5,854 nt of DNA. Origin: Fluviibacter sp964387485 (GTDB lineage Bacteria; Pseudomonadota; Gammaproteobacteria; Burkholderiales; Rhodocyclaceae). Of the stretch, positions 1-5,612 are shown in pieces. The notes under the pieces were generated by a model. The model ran no database searches and was not told where the DNA came from. It saw nothing but the letters and a program-made list of their open reading frames with translations. A program made the position numbers and the translations under genes. The stretch is from the NCBI GenBank assembly GCA_964387485.1, contig CAYLWV010000084.1, positions 1 through 5,854 of the forward strand. The letters are read 5' to 3'. Each line of letters begins with the position of its first letter. The stretch's first letter is position 1.

Positions 1-2851
1 AGGCGGTACAGAAATCACAACCATCCTTGCGGATCATGGTGGTGTTGCCGCACTCACTGCACAGTTTGCCCTGAACCGGCTTGATGGCGCCTTCTTCGGT
101 CGGTGCCTGCAGAATGCCCATCTGCTTGATGGGGAAGCCATTCTCGTCGAGGATGCCGAGCATGGCGTAGCGATGCAGGATCAGGTGCGCCAGGTAAGCA
201 ATGGTCGACGGGTAGGTCTGCTGCTTGCGCGAGCCCGGCACGAAGGCGAGCATGTCGCCGAGCGGTTCCGGGTAGTCGAGCAGCTTGCGCAGCTTCATGC
301 CGATCCAGGCCGGATCGATCACGCGCATGTCGGTGGACAGCAGTTTCGACAGACCATCCAAGGCGCGCGGGTAGTTGCCCGACAGCCACATCGAGTACGG
401 GCGGCTGACGCCGTCCGGCAGGGTGATTTCCTTAAGGCCTAGCACGAAGTCTTCACCGGTGTTCGGGTTGAAGATGTCTACGGTCCACGACAGGGTGCCG
501 TCGGTACCGGTCTTCGGTTCCTTGGCGCTCATCAGGGCATCGTACACCGGGGTCGGCAGTTCCTGCTTGAACCAGCCCAGTTGCTCGACACGGAAGCGCA
601 CCAGTTGGGCGAAAGCCGAAACCGACGACGACATGAGCTGGCGCTCGCCGTTGGGCGGGAAGGCCATGTCGAAGGATTCGCCGGCCGACGGGGTGTTCGA
701 CAGCGAGTCCAGTTTGAGCTTCAACCAGGCCGGGTCGTTAGCGCGCATGTCCATCGACAGGGTCTTGGCGACGGCGCCCAGGCCGCGCGGTTGATCCGGG
801 CCGTTGACCCAGACTTCAAACGGCCAGTTTTTGGCTTCCTGTTCAACGTGGCCGACAAACAGGGCAAACTTGCCGAACGGGCCGTCGATCATGTAGGTCC
901 AGGCCAGGTTGCCTTCCGGTAGGTTCGGGCGGTTCGGCCAGCGCAGCGAGGAGAGCACCGGGGCCGGTAGGTCCTTGATGTGCAGACGACGGTTGGCGTC
1001 GCCGGTCACAAAGTCCTGCGGCTGCTTCTTCTCTTCTTCCTGTTTCGGGGTGTCAACCGACAGCACCGAGCCGAGCACGCTGTTCGGACGGTAGGTGGCC
1101 AGACCCTTCAGGCCTGCCTTCCAGGCCTGCATATACAGATCCTGGAAATCTTCGTACGGGTAGTCAGCCGGCACGTTGACGGTCTTCGAGATCGAGGTGT
1201 CGATGTACGGCGCAACGGCGGCAACCATGTCTTTGTGAGCCTTGGCCGAGAGTTCCAGCGCGGTCACAAAGTAATCCGGCAGGTTGTTCACATCACCGCC
1301 CAGGTGGCGGTAGAGACGCCAGGCGTGGTCTTCGACGGCGTACTCTTTGATCGTGCCATCAGCCATGCGCTTCTTACGGGTGTAGGTCCACGAGAAGGCC
1401 GGTTCGATACCATTCGAGGCGTTATCGGCAAAGGCCAGCGAGATGGTGCCGGTGGGGGCGATCGAGAGCAGGTGCGAGTTGCGCAGGCCGTGCTTGCGGA
1501 TCTCGGCCTTGACGTCGTTCGACAGACGCGAGGCAAAGTTACCGCCCGACAGATACAGTTCGGCGTTAAACAGGGGGAAAGCGCCACGCTCTTTGGCCAG
1601 ATCGACCGAGGTCAGATAGGCGGTGTCGCGCATGAACTCGGAGATCTTCGAGGCCATGGCCAGCGCTTCCTTCGAGTCGTAACGCAGCTTGAGCATGTAC
1701 AGCGCATCACCCAGGCCCGTGAAGCCGAGACCAACGCGACGCTTGTTCATGGCTTCCTGGTGCTGGTTCGGCAGCGGCCAGTGGGTGGCATCCAGCACGT
1801 TGTCGAGCATGCGGGTCGAGACTTTGACCACTTCGCCAAAGGCGGCGAAATCGAACTCGGCCTTGGCGCCGAAGGGGTCGATGACGAAGTGGGTGAGGTC
1901 GATTGAACCCAGGCAGCAACAGCCGTAAGGCGGCAGCGGTTGTTCAGCGCACGGGTTGGTGGCTTCGATCAGTTCGCAGTAGTTGAGGTTGTTGTCCTTG
2001 TTCATGCGATCCAGGAACAGGATGCCCGGCTCGGCGTGGTCGTAGGTGGACTGCATGACCTGATCCCACAGATCACGGGCGCGCACCTTGCGGTAGACCC
2101 ACAGGCCGTCTTCACGCTTGTAGGCGCCTTCGGCGATGATTTCTTCGTTCGGTTCGGCAACGTGCACGAGTTCGACGAAGTCATCGACTTCCACCGCCTT
2201 CATGAACGGATCGGTGACGCCGATCGAGATGTTGAAGTTGGTCAGATCGCCTTTGTCCTTGGCGTGGATGAACAGCTCGATATCCGGATGGTCGCAACGC
2301 ATGACACCCATCTGGGCGCCACGGCGGGCACCGGCCGATTCCACGGTTTCGCACGAGCGGTCGAACACACGCATGTACGACACCGGGCCCGAAGCACGCG
2401 AGTGGGTACCCTTGACGCGGGCGCCTTGCGGACGGATCGACGAGAAGTCGTAACCGACACCGCCACCGCGACGCATGGTTTCGGCGGCTTCGGCCAGGGC
2501 CGTGTAGATGCCCGGACGACCGTTGACGGTTTCAACGACCGAGTCACCCACCGGCTGCACAAAGCAGTTGATCAGTGTGGCCTGCAGGTCGGTACCGGCG
2601 GCCGAGTTGATGCGGCCAGCCGGCACAAAGCCGTTTTCCTGGGCCCACAGGAATTTGCTTTCCCACTTGGCGCGGTGCTTTTCATCTTCAACCTTGGCCA
2701 GGGCGCGGGCAACACGGGCGCGTACTTCGGCGATCGATTGTTCGTTACCTTTGGCGTACTTTTCAATCAGAACCTCGGTGCAGATCTCCTGCGGGGGCAG
2801 GGTGGCACGTGCGCTGGCGGCGGTCTGCGGGGCGTTTGTCTCGGTAGTCAT
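1..2851 (-). CDS. nrdJ: Adenosylcobalamin-dependent (class II) ribonucleoside-diphosphate reductase, 3' end cut by window edge
   Basis: Reduces ribonucleotides to deoxyribonucleotides in the cytoplasm, using adenosylcobalamin to make the active-site thiyl radical; it needs neither oxygen nor a separate radical subunit. My translation gives 950 uninterrupted residues. Visible landmarks: LINCFVQP with Cys96 (first redox cysteine), RRGGGVGYDFS at 127-137, NPCAEQ at 299-304 with the N-x-C-x-E catalytic triad (Asn299, Cys301, Glu303), GCCCLGS at 310-316 with Cys312 as likely second redox cysteine, and APTGT at 465-469. Residues about 628-902 are a tandem repeat of a TSCPD-like module. A zinc-ribbon-type CxxC-x10-CxxC (Cys931, 934, 945, 948) follows just before the window edge, so only a few residues are missing. 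No N-terminal ATP-cone is seen. The ATG at 2851 is chosen because an in-frame stop lies upstream at 2914-2912; the Shine-Dalgarno is weak (GGAT). It is divergent from aroC. Family assignment is very secure; the module names are inference. Confidence 0.97.
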   Translation of the reverse strand, partial: MTTETNAPQTAASARATLPPQEICTEVLIEKYAKGNEQSIAEVRARVARALAKVEDEKHRAKWESKFLWAQENGFVPAGRINSAAGTDLQATLINCFVQPVGDSVVETVNGRPGIYTALAEAAETMRRGGGVGYDFSSIRPQGARVKGTHSRASGPVSYMRVFDRSCETVESAGARRGAQMGVMRCDHPDIELFIHAKDKGDLTNFNISIGVTDPFMKAVEVDDFVELVHVAEPNEEIIAEGAYKREDGLWVYRKVRARDLWDQVMQSTYDHAEPGILFLDRMNKDNNLNYCELIEATNPCAEQPLPPYGCCCLGSIDLTHFVIDPFGAKAEFDFAAFGEVVKVSTRMLDNVLDATHWPLPNQHQEAMNKRRVGLGFTGLGDALYMLKLRYDSKEALAMASKISEFMRDTAYLTSVDLAKERGAFPLFNAELYLSGGNFASRLSNDVKAEIRKHGLRNSHLLSIAPTGTISLAFADNASNGIEPAFSWTYTRKKRMADGTIKEYAVEDHAWRLYRHLGGDVNNLPDYFVTALELSAKAHKDMVAAVAPYIDTSISKTVNVPADYPYEDFQDLYMQAWKAGLKGLATYRPNSVLGSVLSVDTPKQEEEKKQPQDFVTGDANRRLHIKDLPAPVLSSLRWPNRPNLPEGNLAWTYMIDGPFGKFALFVGHVEQEAKNWPFEVWVNGPDQPRGLGAVAKTLSMDMRANDPAWLKLKLDSLSNTPSAGESFDMAFPPNGERQLMSSSVSAFAQLVRFRVEQLGWFKQELPTPVYDALMSAKEPKTGTDGTLSWTVDIFNPNTGEDFVLGLKEITLPDGVSRPYSMWLSGNYPRALDGLSKLLSTDMRVIDPAWIGMKLRKLLDYPEPLGDMLAFVPGSRKQQTYPSTIAYLAHLILHRYAMLGILDENGFPIKQMGILQAPTEEGAIKPVQGKLCSECGNTTMIRKDGCDFCTA
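8..61 (-). other. C-terminal zinc-ribbon-like motif of NrdJ
   Basis: Residues 931-948 read CSEC, ten residues, then CDFC, a four-cysteine CxxC-x10-CxxC pattern. Longer class II reductases often end in such a cysteine cluster, thought to bind zinc and to help shuttle electrons from thioredoxin to the active site. The final residues, which may carry further cysteines, are outside the window. Confidence 0.75.
146..970 (-). repeat. Tandem duplication inside nrdJ: two ~137-residue TSCPD-like modules
   Basis: Two consecutive copies are visible in the translated NrdJ. Copy 1 spans about residues 628-764 (bases 970-560) and copy 2 about 765-902 (bases 559-146). Both begin with LPxPV, then share a Trp-Thr (W651 and W789), a [FY]xxW strand (FEVW, YSMW), the block DMRxxDPAW (W709 and W849), a KL segment, and a hydrophobic helix ending in LG. 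The copies are diverged at residue level, so the duplication is old. TSCPD-type domains are known at the C-terminus of many class II reductases; placing these repeats in that family is inference from the PFEVWVNG-like strand. Confidence 0.7.
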
Positions 2852-2908
2852 TATGTTATCCGTGGTGAAATGGATGGCGGGCAATTGAGAGAAAATTCGA
2901 ATGACTGA

Positions 2909-2937
2909 AATTTACTACATCTAGTGTTCAACTTCAA
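2909..2937 (-). promoter_or_regulatory. Candidate sigma70-type promoter of nrdJ
   Basis: On the minus strand TTGAAG (2937-2932) is followed after 17 bases by TAAATT (2914-2909). Each hexamer matches the consensus at four of six positions and the spacing is ideal. Transcription would start near 2902, giving a leader of about 50 bases. NrdR box 1 sits between the two hexamers, consistent with repression by blocking polymerase. Individually the hexamers are weak, so the call leans on the operator positions. Confidence 0.45.
2912..2927. promoter_or_regulatory. NrdR box 1 (nrdJ-proximal)
   Basis: Read on the minus strand the site is ACACTAGATGTAGTAA, 12 of 16 matches to the symmetric NrdR-box consensus as I remember it (ACACTATATATAGTGT, taking T at the W positions). 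It overlaps the spacer and the edge of the -10 of the candidate nrdJ promoter. NrdR is the ATP/dATP-sensing repressor of ribonucleotide reductase genes, so repression when dATP is abundant is expected. The second box lies exactly 31 bases away, the spacing typical of paired NrdR sites. Confidence 0.8.
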
Positions 2938-2942
2938 ACTTT

Positions 2943-2958
2943 TCTCTAGATATAGTGT
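2943..2958. promoter_or_regulatory. NrdR box 2 (nrdJ-distal)
   Basis: Read on the minus strand the site is ACACTATATCTAGAGA, 13 of 16 matches to the NrdR-box consensus, with the first nine positions perfect. It lies just upstream of the candidate nrdJ -35. The gap to box 1 is 15 bases (31 bases start to start, about three helical turns), which puts both sites on the same face of the DNA for cooperative binding. Confidence 0.82.
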
Positions 2959-2970
2959 TTGCGGGCAAAC
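2957..2970. repeat. Short dyad GTTTGC-GG-GCAAAC
   Basis: Perfect 6-base arms around a 2-base centre. It overlaps the last two bases of NrdR box 2 and lies upstream of the candidate nrdJ -35. It could be a second operator or a chance dyad. Confidence 0.4.
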
Positions 2971-2978
2971 TCTGCTGT

Positions 2979-3018
2979 ATCAAGGGCTTGCGCCGGGCGG
3001 CCCTTGGAAGCCCTTGAT
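2979..3018. repeat. Inverted repeat with 11-base perfect arms and a third, phased arm
   Basis: ATCAAGGGCTT (2979-2989) is the exact reverse complement of AAGCCCTTGAT (3008-3018), with an 18-base GC-rich loop. The loop carries a second copy of the right half-arm: GCCCTTG occurs at 3000-3006 and again at 3010-3016, exactly 10 bases apart. The left CAAGGGC (2981-2987) can therefore pair with either one. No adjacent T-run follows on either strand, so it is not a normal intrinsic terminator. It lies upstream of both candidate promoters. Confidence 0.75.
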
Positions 3019-3043
3019 TTGTCTGCCTGAAAATTTTTTTCGG

Positions 3044-3062
3044 CATTGAAACAATGATTGTT
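3044..3062. repeat. Overlapping dyads CATTG-AAA-CAATG and AACAAT-G-ATTGTT
   Basis: Two perfect short palindromes share the central CAATG: one with 5-base arms at 3044-3056, the other with 6-base arms at 3050-3062. They sit in an AT-rich stretch about 110 bases upstream of the candidate aroC -10. They could form an operator, but AT-rich DNA produces such dyads by chance. Confidence 0.35.
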
Positions 3063-3143
3063 GGCGGGTTTTTTAGCCGGACCCTCCCGGCGGGTGCGTC
3101 GTTAATATGTTTGTTGCATAGCAGCATTGGCGAGAGCTTGCCA

Positions 3144-3161
3144 GGCAGGGATGGCAGGGTC
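3144..3161 (+). repeat. Direct repeat GGCAGGGAT / GGCAGGGTC
   Basis: Two copies of GGCAGGG with a 9-base period lie immediately upstream of the aroC extended -10, where a -35 would normally be. They may be activator half-sites or simply local sequence. Confidence 0.3.
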
Positions 3162-3165
3162 TGCG

Positions 3166-3174
3166 TGCTAGAAT
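3166..3174 (+). promoter_or_regulatory. Candidate extended -10 promoter of aroC
   Basis: TGCTAGAAT matches the extended -10 form TGnTATAAT with one mismatch in the hexamer. No good -35 hexamer sits 16-18 bases upstream, which is usual for extended -10 promoters. Transcription would start near 3181, giving a T-rich leader of about 54 bases before the aroC ATG. Confidence 0.55.
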
Positions 3175-3234
3175 CTGCCCTATATTTCGTCTGTTTTTTT
3201 GTTGGTTGTTCGTTCACTCAAGTGCTCAAATCCT

Positions 3235-4353
3235 ATGTCCGGAAATACGATCGGTACCCTGTTCACAGTCACGTCCTTCGGTGAATCCCATGGCCCGGCC
3301 ATTGGTTGCGTGGTCGACGGTTGTCCTCCGGGGTTGGCGATCAGCGCCGCCGATATCCAGCTGGAGTTGGATCGTCGCAAACCGGGTACGTCGCGCCACG
3401 TAACGCAGCGCCGTGAGCCGGATGAAGTGGAAATTCTCTCGGGCGTCTTTGAAGGTAAGACGACGGGCGCCCCGATGGGCCTGCTGATTCGCAACCAGGA
3501 CCAGCGCAGCAAGGATTACGGCAATATTGCCGAGCAGTTCCGCCCGGGGCATGCCGATTACACCTACTGGCAGAAATACGGCACACGCGATTACCGCGGT
3601 GGCGGCCGTTCGTCGGCCCGTGAAACGGCGGTGCGTGTGGCGGCGGGTGCCATTGCCCGTAAGTGGCTGTTTGAGCGTTATGGCATCACGATTCGCGGTT
3701 GGATGGATCAGTTGGGCCCGATCACTATTCCTTTTGTGTCGGCCGACGAGATTGATCAGAACCCGTTCTTTGCCCCGAACAACGGCATCGTGCCGGAACT
3801 CGAGGCCTATATGGATGCGCTGCGTAAAGATGGCGATTCGGTGGGCGGTGGCATTACCGTGATGGCGCAGGGTGTGCCGGCCGGTTGGGGCGAGCCGGTC
3901 TACGACCGTTTCGACGCCGATCTGGCGCATGCGCTGATGGGCATCAATGCCGTGAAGGGTGTGGAAGTTGGTGCCGGGTTTGCCTCGATCGCCCAGCGCG
4001 GTACCGAGCATGGTGATGAAATCACCCCCCAGGGTTTTTTGAGCAATAACGCCGGTGGCGTGCTGGGTGGCATTACGACGGGGCAGGATATTGTGGCCCG
4101 CATGGCCATCAAGCCGACCTCGAGCATTCGTACACCCCGTCGCAGTATCAACATTCGTAACGAAGACGTGATGGTGGAAACCTTCGGCCGTCATGACCCG
4201 TGTGTGGCGATTCGTGCCACGCCGATTGCCGAGTCGATGATGGCGATTGTGCTGATGGATCATGCCTTGCGGCATCGTGCCCAGTGTGGCGATGTGGATT
4301 CGGGTCTGCCGCAGGTGCCTGCCTGGGCGCCCGGTAGCAACGCAGGCGTTTAA
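3235..4353 (+). CDS. aroC: Chorismate synthase
   Basis: Converts 5-enolpyruvylshikimate-3-phosphate to chorismate, the last step of the shikimate pathway, using reduced FMN; acts in the cytoplasm as a tetramer. The 372-residue product is full length (the family is usually about 360-370). It carries all three family signatures: GESHGPAIGCVVDG at 16-29 with the conserved His19, GGGRSSARET at 122-131, and RHDPC at 319-323. The glycine-rich SNNAGGVLGGI segment starts at 270. The ATG at 3235 gives the canonical amino terminus MSGNTIGTLF. An upstream in-frame TTG at 3199 would add twelve residues unlike the family, so it is rejected. The Shine-Dalgarno is weak. The stop codon overlaps the next gene's ATG (TAATG), implying co-transcription and coupling. 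The identification is essentially certain. Confidence 0.98.
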   Translation: MSGNTIGTLFTVTSFGESHGPAIGCVVDGCPPGLAISAADIQLELDRRKPGTSRHVTQRREPDEVEILSGVFEGKTTGAPMGLLIRNQDQRSKDYGNIAEQFRPGHADYTYWQKYGTRDYRGGGRSSARETAVRVAAGAIARKWLFERYGITIRGWMDQLGPITIPFVSADEIDQNPFFAPNNGIVPELEAYMDALRKDGDSVGGGITVMAQGVPAGWGEPVYDRFDADLAHALMGINAVKGVEVGAGFASIAQRGTEHGDEITPQGFLSNNAGGVLGGITTGQDIVARMAIKPTSSIRTPRRSINIRNEDVMVETFGRHDPCVAIRATPIAESMMAIVLMDHALRHRAQCGDVDSGLPQVPAWAPGSNAGV

Positions 4354-5561
4354 TGCCCAACGGGGCAAGCGGGCCGCTGCCGTACTGGCGGCTTTCGCTC
4401 TACTATTTTTTCTACTTCGCGTTTATCGGCGTTTTTTCGCCGTATTTCACGCTCTATCTGCAGGGTCTGAACCTGAGCGCGGCAGATATTGCGCTGCTCA
4501 TGTCACAGATGCAGCTGATGCGACTGCTGGCGCCCACGTTCTGGGGCTGGCTGGCCGATAAACGGGGGCGTCGCGTCGATATCATCCGGCTGTCAGCCCT
4601 GTGTGCCTGTGTCGGTTTTACGGGCTTCTTTCTGACGGATGATTTTATGCATCTGTTCATCCCCATGACGCTGATGGCCTTTTTCTGGAGCGCCTCGCTG
4701 CCGCTGGTGGAAAGCCTGACCTTTGCCCATCTGAAAGAGGAGCCGCAACGCTATAGCCAGATCCGGGTCTGGGGATCGGTGGGTTTTATTGTGGCGGTGC
4801 TGCTGGGCGGCGCCTTGCTGGATGATCTGCCCATTTCGGACGTGCCCATGATGGTCTTTGTGGTGCTGGCCGGGATTCTGGTCATGGCGTTCAAATTGCC
4901 GGAAGGCCTGCCTATTCCGCGGTCGGGCGCGGCCGAGGCGGCGGACCAGGCATTAGCCTCGCTGGGATCAGTGGTGCGCGAACGCCAGGTCTGGATGCTG
5001 CTGCTGGCCTGTTTTCTCATGTCGTCGGCACACGGCGTGTATTACGTGTTCTATTCCATTCATCTGGATGCGCTGGGCTACAGCAAGGGCATGATCGGTC
5101 TGCTCTGGTCACTGGGGGTGCTCGTTGAAATCGGCTTGTTCATGGTGATGGCACCACTGATGCAGCGCTACAGCCTGCGCGCCTTACTGCTGAGTACCTA
5201 TGCCGTGGCGGTGGTGCGTTTTCTCATGATTGGCTGGTGCGGGGAGTCCTTGTTGCTGCTGCTGATGGCCCAGGCCATGCACGGGCTGACCTTCGGCGTC
5301 CATCATGCGGCCGCTATTGCGGCGGTGAACCAGTGGTTTCCGCGCCATATTCATGCCCGCGGCCAGGCGCTCTATTCCAGTCTGTCATTCGGCGGGGGCG
5401 GGCTGTTTGGTGGTCTGATCAGCGGTCTGGTCTGGGAGCCGCTGGGCGCTGGCTGGGCATTTACGCTCGGTTCGTTGTTTGCCCTGGCGGGTTGGTACTG
5501 TATTGCCAAAGGGATGTCTATAAAGACGGAAGCCCCAAACAGCGCGCCCCTTGTGCGATAA
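4353..5561 (+). CDS. MFS transporter, MFS_1-like / HcaT-type, substrate unknown
   Basis: A 402-residue inner-membrane protein with about twelve hydrophobic segments, the normal size for a major facilitator. The first helix is about residues 14-36. The loop between helices 2 and 3 has the MFS signature GWLADKRGRR (65-74). A conserved-looking RVWGSVGF follows at 138-145. A charged, alanine-rich central loop (about 183-212) separates the two six-helix halves. The second half contains glycine-rich helix segments (GGGGLFGGLISG, 347-358). The overall look, with an early YLQGLNLS segment and the RVWGS motif, resembles the LacY/HcaT-like MFS_1-like group. That placement is from pattern memory and does not define the substrate. 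Its ATG overlaps the aroC stop by one base, and an AGG lies six bases upstream, so it is translated with aroC. A role in aromatic or shikimate-related transport is possible but unsupported. Confidence 0.92.
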   Translation: MPNGASGPLPYWRLSLYYFFYFAFIGVFSPYFTLYLQGLNLSAADIALLMSQMQLMRLLAPTFWGWLADKRGRRVDIIRLSALCACVGFTGFFLTDDFMHLFIPMTLMAFFWSASLPLVESLTFAHLKEEPQRYSQIRVWGSVGFIVAVLLGGALLDDLPISDVPMMVFVVLAGILVMAFKLPEGLPIPRSGAAEAADQALASLGSVVRERQVWMLLLACFLMSSAHGVYYVFYSIHLDALGYSKGMIGLLWSLGVLVEIGLFMVMAPLMQRYSLRALLLSTYAVAVVRFLMIGWCGESLLLLLMAQAMHGLTFGVHHAAAIAAVNQWFPRHIHARGQALYSSLSFGGGGLFGGLISGLVWEPLGAGWAFTLGSLFALAGWYCIAKGMSIKTEAPNSAPLVR

Positions 5562-5562
5562 T
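5554..5562 (+). promoter_or_regulatory. Candidate extended -10 promoter of leuC
   Basis: TGCGATAAT fits TGnTATAAT with one hexamer mismatch and overlaps the stop codon of the transporter gene. No clear -35 is seen. Transcription would start near 5569, about 44 bases before the leuC ATG. It may be fortuitous, because this short gap could also be read through from aroC. Confidence 0.35.
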
Positions 5563-5574
5563 TTCCGGCTGATC

Positions 5575-5600
5575 GTCGTGCGCAGCACGGCTATGCTTTT
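5575..5600 (+). terminator. Hairpin with short T-run between the transporter gene and leuC (weak terminator or leader hairpin)
   Basis: GTCGTGC and GCACGGC form a 7-base stem (one G-T pair) around a 3-base loop at 5575-5591. Four T residues follow only at 5597-5600, separated by TATGC. The distance and short T-run make this a poor intrinsic terminator. If leuC starts near 5569 it would be in the leuC leader. Confidence 0.25.
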
Positions 5601-5612
5601 ACGGAATCCGCC

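Larger units (their letters stand above)
2852..3234. other. Divergent intergenic regulatory region between nrdJ and aroC
   Basis: This 383-base stretch separates two divergently transcribed genes and contains no credible coding sequence. From nrdJ outward it holds a weak nrdJ ribosome site, a candidate nrdJ promoter with two NrdR boxes, a GTTTGC/GCAAAC dyad, an 11-base-arm inverted repeat, overlapping ATTG/CAAT dyads, a short GC-rich dyad (3076-3091), a 9-base-period direct repeat, and an extended -10 element for aroC followed by a T-rich leader. It is clearly richer in A+T than the flanking genes. No cobalamin riboswitch is apparent: only about 50-60 bases lie between the candidate nrdJ promoter and its start codon. 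Confidence 0.8.

Noticed and set aside
2856..2864. DnaA-box-like TTATCCGTG next to the nrdJ start
   Set aside because: Only six of nine positions match the TTATCCACA consensus, and it is a single copy.
980..2908. Long plus-strand open frames (980-1906 and 1940-2908) antisense to nrdJ
   Set aside because: They lie opposite a gene with every class II reductase motif. Their products are low-complexity (rich in R, V, G, H) and resemble no family, as expected for the shadow of a GC-biased codon pattern.
3031..3075. T-runs at 3034-3040 and 3069-3074 as intrinsic terminators
   Set aside because: Neither run directly follows a stable GC-rich hairpin. The GCCGG/CCGGC dyad at 3076-3091 comes after the T-run on the plus strand, which is the wrong order.
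2921..3217. 98-residue minus-strand open frame in the intergenic region
   Set aside because: It would run through both NrdR boxes, the inverted repeat and the aroC promoter. It has no recognisable motif and no good ribosome site.
3199..3237. Upstream TTG start extending aroC by twelve residues
   Set aside because: The extension reads as untranslated T-rich leader, and the family amino terminus begins exactly at the ATG at 3235.
3054..3284. 76-residue plus-strand open frame overlapping the aroC start
   Set aside because: It overlaps the real aroC reading frame out of phase, contains the aroC promoter, and has no family resemblance.
3226..4368. 380-residue minus-strand open frame antisense to aroC
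   Set aside because: It spans the whole of aroC in a complementary frame. Its His/Arg/Thr-rich translation has no recognisable domain, so it is a codon-bias shadow.
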